Shown: positions 21,714-29,485 of the stretch, one piece after another
Layout: the number at the start of each line of letters is the position of its first letter
Position numbering within the stretch: position 1 is the stretch's first letter
Origin: Methanobacteriota archaeon
Lineage (GTDB): Archaea; Thermoplasmatota; Poseidoniia; Poseidoniales; Poseidoniaceae
Assembly: GCA_018650165.1 (NCBI GenBank)
Contig: JABIGM010000030.1
Span: 1-32,101, forward strand
Length of the DNA stretch: 32,101 nucleotides
Direction: 5' to 3'
Made by a program: the position numbers and the translations under genes
Notes under the pieces: model-generated
What the model saw: the letters and a program-made list of their open reading frames with translations, nothing else
What the model was told of the DNA's origin: nothing
The model's database searches: none

Positions 21714-23990
21714 TTAATTCCGCCGAAGAGTCCATGCAGTTGTTACACAAAGTCCGATAATTAGCAGTGCCATAGGGTCGAAACTCCAGTCATCAAGAAC
21801 CGAAATCTCAGCTTGTCCACCAGGTCCGCCTTCACAGCCTTCAGGAGGAGGGCCAATTCCTGGGCCCCACGTCTCTCCAAATCCTTCACAATCTCCACCG
21901 CCTTGGCCACCGCCAGTATCGCTAGACATATCGGCCTCACCATAGTAGCAAATCAAGAAGTAAGGGAATCCCATATCGCCATCTCCATTCTGCATAGCTG
22001 TGTGGTAATGATAGATTCCTTGAGGGAAGTCAGGAGTTGGTCCGAAATGGCCATTACATTGATCTAAATCTCCCAATCCTGGAGTATATTTGTAATCATC
22101 AATACCATTGTATCCTGTTTCACCATTTTTCAATTCATAAGAACTCTTCATTTCTACAATATTCATATTGTCATCATATCCCCAGAACCCATAAATCGGG
22201 TAGCCATCAAAAGCCACACCAATTACCATTGAATGGTTTCCATCATAGGTATTTTGGGCTACTGCTTGTATTGTTGAATCGTCATAATCATTTTCGATAG
22301 ATTCTCCCGGTTCAGCGTGCCAATGCATACAGTTTCCATCTGCATGGTAATGATAGGTTCCACCTTGTGCTGCGTGACCATGACAAATGCCCAATTCAAT
22401 CGGCTGTCTATCTTCATTGTAAGCTCCATGCTCAGCAGCCACCGCATCTCCCCCGGGTCCATCTTCTGGCCCAAATATTGGAACTCCATTGATTGCTACC
22501 GCAACCGCTCCACGCTCGGGTGCGCACTCTTGAGCACCGTTTGCTTCTGGGCAATTTGTGCTATCATGACCACCAGTGGTGTCGTTTACCGGCGTCCTTG
22601 GAATAGACCATGTATATGCTTGTGCAGTAGCGCAATCCCCTGCTTGTGAGCAGGCCAAAGTTGATTCAAAGTCGTGATTTGGTAATCCATTTGTTGTAAT
22701 AATAAGATGGGTCTCGTTCAAAGTGATTGAAACTTCACATTGATGGTTCTCGGTTTCTGAAGTCGTTAAATCATCAACTAAAGGCCGGTCATCTGTCGAT
22801 TGGCACTGGAAAAAGTCAAGCCAAAATTGTGCTAAATCATTGATATCATATCCCAATTCAATTACACTCAATGTAATACTTGCAGTTCCAGACCCGGCTG
22901 TATTATTTGCATATACGGTAAAAATAGTTTCAGGCATAACCATTGTAGGTGTTCCACTGATACGTCCAGAATTGTTATCGAAACTAATTCCAGTTGGTAG
23001 TGCAGGATAAATTTCCCATGACACTATGTGACCACCTACACTTGTGAAAGAAATATCGGTCATCTCAGTATCATTAGTTAGAACTTGAGATGCTGTATAG
23101 GGAGTGATTGAAGGCGATGTAATAACCGCAGATATTTGGATTGTATCCTTACAGAAATCAGTTCCATCATCTACATAGAATTCCATTGTATAATTTCCAA
23201 TAAGATCGGGTGTGAATTCTGCAACAATACTTGAAGGATTGACAATAGTGGCTGTTGAGTTCTCAGGAGCCGATAAAATCACCCATGATGGATTCTCTAA
23301 AACATCATCATCAGCATCGGCTGTATTACTGGCATCAAGGTATGCTAATTCGTTTACATCAGTCGTTAGGTTCTGACCTGCATCACAGACTGGCAGAGTG
23401 TTTACTCCATTGTCGGTTTCATTACCATTATCGGTTTCATTACCATTATCGGTCTCATTCCCATTGCTTTCATTGGATTCATCAGCAGGAATTACAAAAG
23501 TCAAAATTTCAGACCAAGTGTCTTCAGGAAGATTGTGTGCTTGGAAAGTAAGAGTAATATTCGCACTTTTATCTTCAACATCAATTTCAAAAACCCATGA
23601 ACCATCCATATTAGTAGCCAGGTTATCACCACTATCGTTTCCGTCAGCAGATTCTATAGTCCACTGGATACGCACCTCCATTGGATGGTCGTGAATCACA
23701 TTGCCAGATACAAATTGCTCTCCTTCTAGTGACACCAATATTGCTTCGAGTACTGGGGCGGAATGAGGGTGGTTTCTGTGATCAATCACATCCTCATCGG
23801 AACTATCCGAACAATCTTCTTTACCATCATTGCGTAATTCCGCAGATATCTCTTCACCATCGTCACAAGCGAAAATATCTAGATCTGAAGTGGTATTGTC
23901 ATCATCATTTACAGTTTTGTCAATCGCAATATACCCAAAAACCGAACAAACAAGTACAAATGTCAGCACAATTGGCGCCATTTTACTCAT
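21714..23990 (-). CDS. Secreted YHYH-domain protein with LDL-receptor-A-like motif and Ig-like domain
   Basis: This 758-residue protein has an N-terminal signal or anchor (MAPIVLTFVLVCSVFGYIAI). A short motif at about residues 39-65 resembles the second half of an LDL-receptor class A repeat (CDDGEEI, then NDGKEDCSDSSDE). An NETDNG repeat linker and a PKD or Ig-like part follow (YTMEFYVDDG, then a putative-Ig segment GISFDNNSGRISGTP). The C-terminal half is a YHYH domain with GGTYHYH, GNCMHWH, GVAFDGYPIYG and GIYHYHTAMQ. A terminal hydrophobic helix followed by RRN ends the protein. YHYH domains occur in secreted bacterial and eukaryotic proteins; the function is unknown, and the His clusters suggest metal binding. 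A GTG 14 codons upstream is in frame, but the ATG at 23990 places the signal peptide at the N terminus. Confidence 0.82.
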   Translation of the reverse strand: MSKMAPIVLTFVLVCSVFGYIAIDKTVNDDDNTTSDLDIFACDDGEEISAELRNDGKEDCSDSSDEDVIDHRNHPHSAPVLEAILVSLEGEQFVSGNVIHDHPMEVRIQWTIESADGNDSGDNLATNMDGSWVFEIDVEDKSANITLTFQAHNLPEDTWSEILTFVIPADESNESNGNETDNGNETDNGNETDNGVNTLPVCDAGQNLTTDVNELAYLDASNTADADDDVLENPSWVILSAPENSTATIVNPSSIVAEFTPDLIGNYTMEFYVDDGTDFCKDTIQISAVITSPSITPYTASQVLTNDTEMTDISFTSVGGHIVSWEIYPALPTGISFDNNSGRISGTPTMVMPETIFTVYANNTAGSGTASITLSVIELGYDINDLAQFWLDFFQCQSTDDRPLVDDLTTSETENHQCEVSITLNETHLIITTNGLPNHDFESTLACSQAGDCATAQAYTWSIPRTPVNDTTGGHDSTNCPEANGAQECAPERGAVAVAINGVPIFGPEDGPGGDAVAAEHGAYNEDRQPIELGICHGHAAQGGTYHYHADGNCMHWHAEPGESIENDYDDSTIQAVAQNTYDGNHSMVIGVAFDGYPIYGFWGYDDNMNIVEMKSSYELKNGETGYNGIDDYKYTPGLGDLDQCNGHFGPTPDFPQGIYHYHTAMQNGDGDMGFPYFLICYYGEADMSSDTGGGQGGGDCEGFGETWGPGIGPPPEGCEGGPGGQAEISVLDDWSFDPMALLIIGLCVTTAWTLRRN
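23415..23468. repeat. Tandem 18-base repeat encoding NETDNG
   Basis: Two identical 18-base units (23415-23432 and 23433-23450) and a third diverged copy (23451-23468) encode the acidic linker NETDNG within the YHYH-domain protein. Each copy adds an N-glycosylation sequon (NET). Near-perfect copies suggest recent expansion, and copy number may vary between strains. Confidence 0.85.
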
Positions 23991-24104
23991 ATCCAAAGAT
24001 ATAATGCAATTGCATATAAGTCTAAAGTACACTTGATCTTATTACTTAAAAAATTGTAATTCGCCCGACTCATTCATTAGTTCCAAGCATAGCCCACGGT
24101 TTAC

Positions 24105-24190
24105 GCAGGGGTAGCCGAGTTGGTCAAAGGCGCCGGGCTTAAGATCCGGTCTCAATGGGTTCGTGAGTTCAAATCTCACCCCCTGCACCA
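24105..24190 (+). tRNA. tRNA-Leu (anticodon UAA)
   Basis: The 86-base gene folds as a class II tRNA. The acceptor GCAGGGG (24105-24111) pairs with CCCCTGC (24180-24186), with discriminator A and an encoded CCA end. The D arm contains TAGCCGAGTTGG, followed by CAAAGGC. The anticodon stem CCGGG (24133-24137) pairs with TCCGG around the loop CTTAAGA, giving TAA at 24140-24142. A long variable arm and the T arm GTGAG-TTCAAAT-CTCAC follow. No intron is needed. An AT-rich TTACTTAAAAAA near 24043-24054 could be its TATA box. No duplicated 3' end marking an integrated element is visible nearby. Confidence 0.95.
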
Positions 24191-24191
24191 A

Positions 24192-24905
24192 TCACGTTAG
24201 TGACCAGCCGCCATCAACTGGAAGGATGAATCCAGTGATGTATTCTGCGTTTGCAAGGAATTTTACAGCATTTGCAATGTCTTCTGGTTTGCCGGCTTTT
24301 CCCAATGGAACCTTTTCGAGAATCTTTGCAAATCTCTCTTTCTCCCAAGACGCAGCAAGTATTGCTCCCGGAGCAATTCCATTTACCCTGATTTCAGGAG
24401 CTAATTCACCTGCTAAATTTACAATTAATTGACGTAAAGCCCCTTTTGTTGCGGTATAATGCGCCAGTTCTTCCCAGGCATGATTCCAACTGGTATCAAC
24501 CATACCAATTACACAACCGTTTTTGGCCTTTAATTTGGGTACCAAACCTTGTGTTATGAAGAAGGGGGCATCTAGATGTATAGAGGTGAATCTACGTAGT
24601 TCTTGAGGAGTAACTGTAGCGAAGTCCTCGGTATTATAGATTGAAGCATTATGGATCAATAGGTCGATTCCTCCTGCCGATTCAACCAATTCATGGTCAT
24701 GAATTTCCTCGATAATTCGGAACAACTCTTCATCGCTTGATAAGTCGCCAGAAACGATGGCACCGCGACCTCTTTTTATCAGATGTCGAGCTTGGGTGAC
24801 AGAACGATTGCAATGAATGATTACAGCCCATCCATCGTCGAGTAACATATTGGTAATTGCAGCACCGATTCGGCGAGCACCACCTGTGATTACAGCCACT
24901 CGCAT
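24192..24905 (-). CDS. Short-chain dehydrogenase, pteridine-reductase-like
   Basis: The 237-residue NAD(P)-dependent reductase has the SDR pattern: TGGARRIG at 7-14, NAS at 86-88, YTATK with Tyr150 and Lys154, and the C-terminal GxxxPVDGG segment. Two features point to the pteridine reductase branch (PTR1/FolM). These are the double Arg in the nucleotide loop, which favours NADPH, and Asp137 in place of the usual catalytic Ser. Asp137 lies exactly 13 residues before the Tyr, the same spacing as Asp181 and Tyr194 in Leishmania PTR1. Reduction of a biopterin- or folate-like cofactor is therefore likely, though the substrate is not proven. The gene ends two bases from the tRNA and diverges from lipA. 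Confidence 0.82.
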   Translation of the reverse strand: MRVAVITGGARRIGAAITNMLLDDGWAVIIHCNRSVTQARHLIKRGRGAIVSGDLSSDEELFRIIEEIHDHELVESAGGIDLLIHNASIYNTEDFATVTPQELRRFTSIHLDAPFFITQGLVPKLKAKNGCVIGMVDTSWNHAWEELAHYTATKGALRQLIVNLAGELAPEIRVNGIAPGAILAASWEKERFAKILEKVPLGKAGKPEDIANAVKFLANAEYITGFILPVDGGWSLT

Positions 24906-24969
24906 AACTGGGCGATGCCGACTTGAGGCTTGAATGCTCGTAAACTATCAACACGACTCTTTTTGCACC

Positions 24970-24986
24970 CCATCCCTTCGGGATGG
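24970..24986. other. Strong hairpin in the SDR-lipA intergenic region
   Basis: CCATCCC (24970-24976) and GGGATGG (24980-24986) are perfect arms around TTC. Read on the plus strand it can also be seen as a C(UUCG)G tetraloop. It lies between divergent genes and so is not an obvious terminator for either. On the plus strand it would fall in the lipA leader, 38 bases before ATG 25025, and it contains the farther in-frame ATG 24983. A leader structure or a boundary element is possible. Confidence 0.4.
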
Positions 24987-25024
24987 TTACAGGGGGGGAT
25001 GATTTGACTGTTCGAAAGTTATCA

Positions 25025-25933
25025 ATGGCCAAAGCGCGCCCCCGTCTGCCTGAATGGTTTCGCACCAGATTACCAACCGGTGATTTGCAGAAAAAATTCA
25101 ATGAAACCAAGAGCACTGTCACTGACAATATGCTACATACTGTTTGCCAAGAAGCAAGGTGTCCTAACATCCATGAGTGCTGGGCTGCAAAGGATGCAAC
25201 CTTCATGGTAGCAGGTCAAGAGTGTACTCGAGGATGTCGTTTTTGTGCTGTTGGGACTATCAAAAGACCCCCCCCTCTAGATGATGACGAGCCTACAAAT
25301 TTGGCAGATGCAATTTCTACAATGGGACTCAATCATGCGGTGATTACCGTTGTTAATCGCGACGACCTTTCTGATAGTGGTGCGTCCCATTACAGAAAAT
25401 GTCTTGAAGCCGTTAGAGCAACTTCATCAGAAGTTACTCTCGAACTACTGTGTAGCGATTTGGCAGGTGACCATCAAGCCTTAGCACAATTACTTGATGG
25501 CCTTGAACTCGAGGTTTTTGCCCACAATGTCGAGTGTGTACCACGTCTGGATTCCCTTGTAAGAGATTCACGGGCCTCTTTCAAGCAATCAATCGGCATT
25601 CTTGTTGAAGCTAAACGATTACGCCCAGACATACTCACTAAATCTTCTCTAATGGTTGGACTAGGCGAGACTGATGAGGAGATTATTGCTGCACTACAAC
25701 TTCTAAGAGAGGCAGATGTCGATCTTGTAACCATAGGTCAATACCTCGCACCCAGCCCTAACCATTTGGCTGTTGATAGATTTCCTGAACCATCAAAATA
25801 TGATGAGTGGAGTATCGAAATTGAGAGGATGGGTTTCCTTGGATGGGCTTGCGGCCCGCTAGTTAGATCATCCTACCGAGCAGGTGACCTTCTAGCCAAG
25901 GCATCGGCAAGGCTTAGAACGGACAAGGAGTGA
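25025..25933 (+). CDS. lipA: Lipoyl synthase (radical SAM)
   Basis: The 302-residue enzyme inserts two sulfurs into the octanoyl group on the E2 lipoyl domain. It has both iron-sulfur sites of LipA. The auxiliary cluster motif CX4CX5C is C41, C46 and C52 (VCQEARCPNIHECW), and the radical SAM motif CX3CX2C is C67, C71 and C74. The conserved RSSY near the C terminus (VRSSYRAGDL) is present. The frame also has ATG 24983, but that lies inside a strong hairpin, and homologs begin near the RPRLPEWFRTRLPTG segment, so I chose ATG 25025. No SD site is seen. It heads the operon encoding the complex it modifies and touches the E1alpha region. No lipB or lplA lies in the window, so the octanoyl donor step must be encoded elsewhere. 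Confidence 0.94.
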   Translation: MAKARPRLPEWFRTRLPTGDLQKKFNETKSTVTDNMLHTVCQEARCPNIHECWAAKDATFMVAGQECTRGCRFCAVGTIKRPPPLDDDEPTNLADAISTMGLNHAVITVVNRDDLSDSGASHYRKCLEAVRATSSEVTLELLCSDLAGDHQALAQLLDGLELEVFAHNVECVPRLDSLVRDSRASFKQSIGILVEAKRLRPDILTKSSLMVGLGETDEEIIAALQLLREADVDLVTIGQYLAPSPNHLAVDRFPEPSKYDEWSIEIERMGFLGWACGPLVRSSYRAGDLLAKASARLRTDKE

Positions 25934-25941
25934 GGCGATAC

Positions 25942-27183
25942 ATGTCGGGGAAAAATGAGGGGGGCATGGACACATATACTGTCCCAACTGCACCGTTCCG
26001 CCCTGGCGATGATGCAGATTTTGGTGGCTCTTGGAAAGAGCAGCCGGGAGATTTATCGCGACCCGATCCTGTAAACTGTACCGCTCCTGAAACACACGAC
26101 CATGCTCATGGACTAATTCGTGTGCTTGGTGATGATGATTCTGCATCTGGTGAATGGAACCCTGAATTGAATGCTGATGAATTAATTCGTGGCCTTGAGA
26201 TGATGATGCGCCTTCGTATTTTTGATGACAGAATGATTAAGATGCAAAGAACTGGAAAACTTTCTTTCTACATGCGTTCATTCGGTGAAGAAGCTATTGC
26301 AATTGCTCAGACCATGGCTCTTGATGATACAGATTGGATTTTCCCTTCATACCGCCAACCGGGTGCACAATTTGTTAGAGGACGAGATATGGTCAGTATG
26401 ATTTGCCACTGTATTGGAAATACCGAAGATAATCTGAAAGGACGTCAAATGCCGGTTCATTACTCGTGGAAGGAAGGACATTTCATTTCAATTTCTAGCC
26501 CTGTAGGCACCCAATTTAGCCAAGCTGTTGGAGTTGCAATGGCTTCAGCATACAAGGGTGATGACCAAGCAACAATCACTTGGCTAGGTGACGGAACAAG
26601 CGCACAGGGAGACTATCACTACGGCCTGAACTTTGCATCCGTATTCAAACCGCCAGTTATTCTCAATGTAGTAAATAACCAATGGGCGATTTCAACTCAT
26701 CGTAATATTGCAACAGGAGGCGAAAACTTCGCTGCCCGTGGTCTGGCATATGGAATCCCGTCGCTAAGAGTAGATGGAAATGATTTCCTCGCCCTTTACT
26801 CAGTCACAAAATGGGCTCGTGAGCGTGCTCGTGCTGGAAAAGGTGCAACTCATATCGAGGTATACACTTACAGAGCAGGCGGACACTCATCATCTGACGA
26901 CCCTTCGATATACAGGCCGGGTAATGAATTCGAATTTTGGCCAGGTGGGGACCCAGTTGCGCGTCTTAAGAATCACTTGATTAGTATAGGTGCATGGTCG
27001 GAAGATAAAGATGTAGAACTTACTGAAAAAATTGATTCTGAAGTTATGGCTGCTTACAAGGAAGCTTGTACGTTTGGTGATTTGGCAAATGGTCCTTTCC
27101 CACCAGCATCAACAATATTTACAGAAGTTTACGAAGAGGTCCCTTGGCATGTTCAAGAACAAAGAGAGGAACTAGGAAAGTGA
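25942..27183 (+). CDS. bkdA1: Branched-chain 2-oxoacid dehydrogenase E1 component, alpha subunit
   Basis: The 413-residue subunit decarboxylates branched-chain 2-oxoacids using thiamin diphosphate. The motifs are those of the branched-chain rather than the pyruvate enzyme: FYMRSFGEEA, YRQPGAQFVRG, KGRQMPVHY, ISSPVGTQ, the cofactor motif GDGTSAQGDY, then NVVNNQWAIST, RVDGNDFLALY, and the loop YRAGGHSSSDDPS next to YRPGNEFEFW. The first 65 residues are a charged extension of unknown role. A GTG at 25930 overlaps the lipA stop, but ATG 25942, preceded by GAGTGAGGCGAT, is the better start. It forms a heterotetramer with the next gene product. Confidence 0.92.
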   Translation: MSGKNEGGMDTYTVPTAPFRPGDDADFGGSWKEQPGDLSRPDPVNCTAPETHDHAHGLIRVLGDDDSASGEWNPELNADELIRGLEMMMRLRIFDDRMIKMQRTGKLSFYMRSFGEEAIAIAQTMALDDTDWIFPSYRQPGAQFVRGRDMVSMICHCIGNTEDNLKGRQMPVHYSWKEGHFISISSPVGTQFSQAVGVAMASAYKGDDQATITWLGDGTSAQGDYHYGLNFASVFKPPVILNVVNNQWAISTHRNIATGGENFAARGLAYGIPSLRVDGNDFLALYSVTKWARERARAGKGATHIEVYTYRAGGHSSSDDPSIYRPGNEFEFWPGGDPVARLKNHLISIGAWSEDKDVELTEKIDSEVMAAYKEACTFGDLANGPFPPASTIFTEVYEEVPWHVQEQREELGK

Positions 27184-27193
27184 GGTGATTATT

Positions 27194-28204
27194 ATGACAG
27201 AGATGAATATGATCCAATCCTTAAATAGCGCTCTTGATAATCTACTTGAGACTGATGAAAATGTCGTTATTTTCGGAGAAGATGTAGGTTATTTCGGAGG
27301 TGTTTTCCGTGTAACAGATGGCTTGCAAAAGAAACATGGAGCACATCGTGTGTTTGATGCACCGCTTGCTGAAGGTGGAATTGCTGCAATCGCATTTGGC
27401 ATGGGACTAAACGGCCTACGCCCGGTTGCTGAAATTCAATTTGCAGACTATATATTCCCTGCATACGACCAAATCGTAAACGAAATAGCAAAACTTAGAC
27501 ACCGTTCTGGCGGTGAATTTTCGACACCTGTCACAATTAGGACACCTGCTGGTGGTGGAATCAAAGGAGGCCACCACCATTCACAAAGCCCAGAATCACA
27601 ATTTACACATACTCCCGGATTGAAAGTGGTTTACTGTTCTAATCCTAACAATGCCAAGGGATTACTTACCAGTGCAATAGAATGCAACGACCCAGTGATA
27701 TTCTTTGAACCAAAGAGATGCTACAGAGGTCCATTTTATGGCGACCCACACAATGTTCCAACTTGGAAAGGCCACCCTAAATCTGATGTTCCAGATGGCC
27801 ATTACTCTATTCCACTAGAGCAGGCAGAAATTGTAAGGGAAGGCGACGCATGTACTGTTATCGCCTGGGGTACTATGGTTCATGTTGCTGAGCAAGCAAT
27901 CAAGAATAGTGGAATAAATGCTGAATTGATTGATTTACAAACACTTCTTCCATGGGACCGTGACACTGTTGTAAACTCTGTAAACAAAACTGGACGTTGT
28001 GTTATTGTTCATGAAGCCCCAAAAACAAGTGGATTTGGTGCAGAGATGAGTGCTTCGATTCAAGAGCGATGCTTCTGGCATCTTGAGGCACCAATCATTC
28101 GCGTAACCGGTTGGGATACGCCTTTCCCTCACACAACTGAGTGGGATTACATTCCAAGCCCTGAAAGAATCGCAGCGGCTATTAAGAAAACACAGGAGGC
28201 ATAA
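27194..28204 (+). CDS. bkdA2: Branched-chain 2-oxoacid dehydrogenase E1 component, beta subunit
   Basis: The 336-residue beta subunit completes the thiamin diphosphate site with E1alpha. Conserved stretches include FGEDVGYFGGVFRVTDGL, RVFDAPLAEGGIA, EIQFADYIFPAYDQIVNE, HHHSQSPESQF (the active-site His region), PVIFFEPKRCYRG and GWDTPFPH near the end. These match branched-chain E1beta of mitochondria and bacteria closely. The start is fixed by GAGGTGAT (27183-27189), four bases before ATG 27194. It begins 10 bases after the E1alpha stop. Confidence 0.94.
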   Translation: MTEMNMIQSLNSALDNLLETDENVVIFGEDVGYFGGVFRVTDGLQKKHGAHRVFDAPLAEGGIAAIAFGMGLNGLRPVAEIQFADYIFPAYDQIVNEIAKLRHRSGGEFSTPVTIRTPAGGGIKGGHHHSQSPESQFTHTPGLKVVYCSNPNNAKGLLTSAIECNDPVIFFEPKRCYRGPFYGDPHNVPTWKGHPKSDVPDGHYSIPLEQAEIVREGDACTVIAWGTMVHVAEQAIKNSGINAELIDLQTLLPWDRDTVVNSVNKTGRCVIVHEAPKTSGFGAEMSASIQERCFWHLEAPIIRVTGWDTPFPHTTEWDYIPSPERIAAAIKKTQEA

Positions 28205-28206
28205 AA

Positions 28207-29475
28207 ATGGGAATATTTGCATTCAAGCTACCAGATATAGGAGAAGGAGTCGTAGAAGGAGAAGTTGTCGAATGGATGGTTTCTGTTGGAGATTCTGTAA
28301 AAGAAGATGACCCGATTCTATCGGTGATGACTGACAAAGCAACTGTAGAGATACCCTCTCCCACAGATGGTACCGTCAAATCATTAGTCGGAGAACCTGG
28401 CACTGTACTAGCAGTTGGTCAAGTTTGTATTGAATTTGAAACAGATGGTGAGAGTTCGAGCCCAGCACCTGTAGAAGAGATCGCCGATGAAGTAACTGAG
28501 CCTGAGCCAGCCCCTGAGGTTGAGCCTGAAGTTACCCCTGAGCCAGTTGTAAAACCTGCTCCGGCACCGGTTGCAAAACCAACATCTGTTGCTGTTGAAG
28601 CACCAGGAGCAAGAGCACTCGCTTCACCAGCAGTTCGCCAGCGTGCACGTGAAAGTGGTATTGAACTTTCAACTGTAGCTGGAAGTGGACCTGCTGGAAG
28701 AATTACCCATGCAGATCTAGATTCATGGAAGGAAGCAGGTAGCCCTGTCGCTGCTGCCGGACCTTCGAGAACTGCTCTTTCAGGAGTTACTGAAGTCCCA
28801 GTTATCGGATTGCGCCGTAAGATTGCAGAATCTATGACTGCATCATATACCACAATACCTCATTTCAGTTATTTCGAGGAAGTTGACATCACAGATTTAG
28901 AGACTCTAAGAGTACATTTGAACGCTTCTCGCAAGGAAGGTCAGCCAAAACTAACCTATCTACCATTCATTATGCAAGGACTTGTCAGGGCATTGGGTGA
29001 AAACCCAGTTTGTAATGCTCTATATGATGATGAAAAGGGAGTTGTCTCAAGGCATGAGGCGATTCATCTAGGGATTGCTACACAAACCGATAGAGGTCTG
29101 TATGTACCTGTTGTCAAGCATGTTGAAGCACAGGACATCTGGTCATCAGCATCAGAAATGCAACGAGTTAGCCAAGCGGCACGTGATGGCACTGCTGGAT
29201 TAGAGGAATTGACAGGTTCTACCTTCACAATTACCAGTCTAGGTAGAATGGGAGGCCTAGGTGCAACTCCAATTATCAACAAACCTGAAGTTGGCATCCT
29301 TGGAGTTCACAATGCAGTTGACACACCCGTTGTTCGTAACGGACAAATTGTAATTCGCAAGATGCTTCGACTTTCATCATCTTGGGACCACCGTGTGGTT
29401 GATGGATGGGATGGCGCAGTTCTAGTTCAGAGACTCAAGACATTACTTGAGAATCCGGCTACTATCTTCATGTGA
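28207..29475 (+). CDS. bkdB: Dihydrolipoamide acyltransferase, E2 component
   Basis: The 422-residue E2 forms the core and transfers the acyl group to CoA. The domains in order are: one lipoyl domain (residues 1-80, lipoylated Lys44 in MTDKATVEI); an acidic Pro-Ala-Glu linker (about 85-130); a peripheral-subunit binding domain (about 133-176, with SPAVRQRARESGI and GPAGRITHADL); and a catalytic domain with the signature DHRVVDGWDG (His395, Asp399) near the C terminus. The length is normal for a single-lipoyl-domain E2. GGAGG ends eight bases before the ATG. Only two bases separate it from the E1beta stop, so translation is probably coupled. Confidence 0.95.
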   Translation: MGIFAFKLPDIGEGVVEGEVVEWMVSVGDSVKEDDPILSVMTDKATVEIPSPTDGTVKSLVGEPGTVLAVGQVCIEFETDGESSSPAPVEEIADEVTEPEPAPEVEPEVTPEPVVKPAPAPVAKPTSVAVEAPGARALASPAVRQRARESGIELSTVAGSGPAGRITHADLDSWKEAGSPVAAAGPSRTALSGVTEVPVIGLRRKIAESMTASYTTIPHFSYFEEVDITDLETLRVHLNASRKEGQPKLTYLPFIMQGLVRALGENPVCNALYDDEKGVVSRHEAIHLGIATQTDRGLYVPVVKHVEAQDIWSSASEMQRVSQAARDGTAGLEELTGSTFTITSLGRMGGLGATPIINKPEVGILGVHNAVDTPVVRNGQIVIRKMLRLSSSWDHRVVDGWDGAVLVQRLKTLLENPATIFM

Positions 29476-29485
29476 GGTGAATTGA

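Noticed and set aside
24105..24190. Integration site of a mobile element at tRNA-Leu
   Set aside because: No integrase gene and no repeat of the tRNA 3' end were seen nearby.
25942..28204. Pyruvate dehydrogenase E1
   Set aside because: Motifs such as KGRQMPVHY, ISSPVGTQ and HSSSDDPS in alpha and HSQSPE in beta follow the branched-chain enzyme more closely, although a broad substrate range cannot be excluded.
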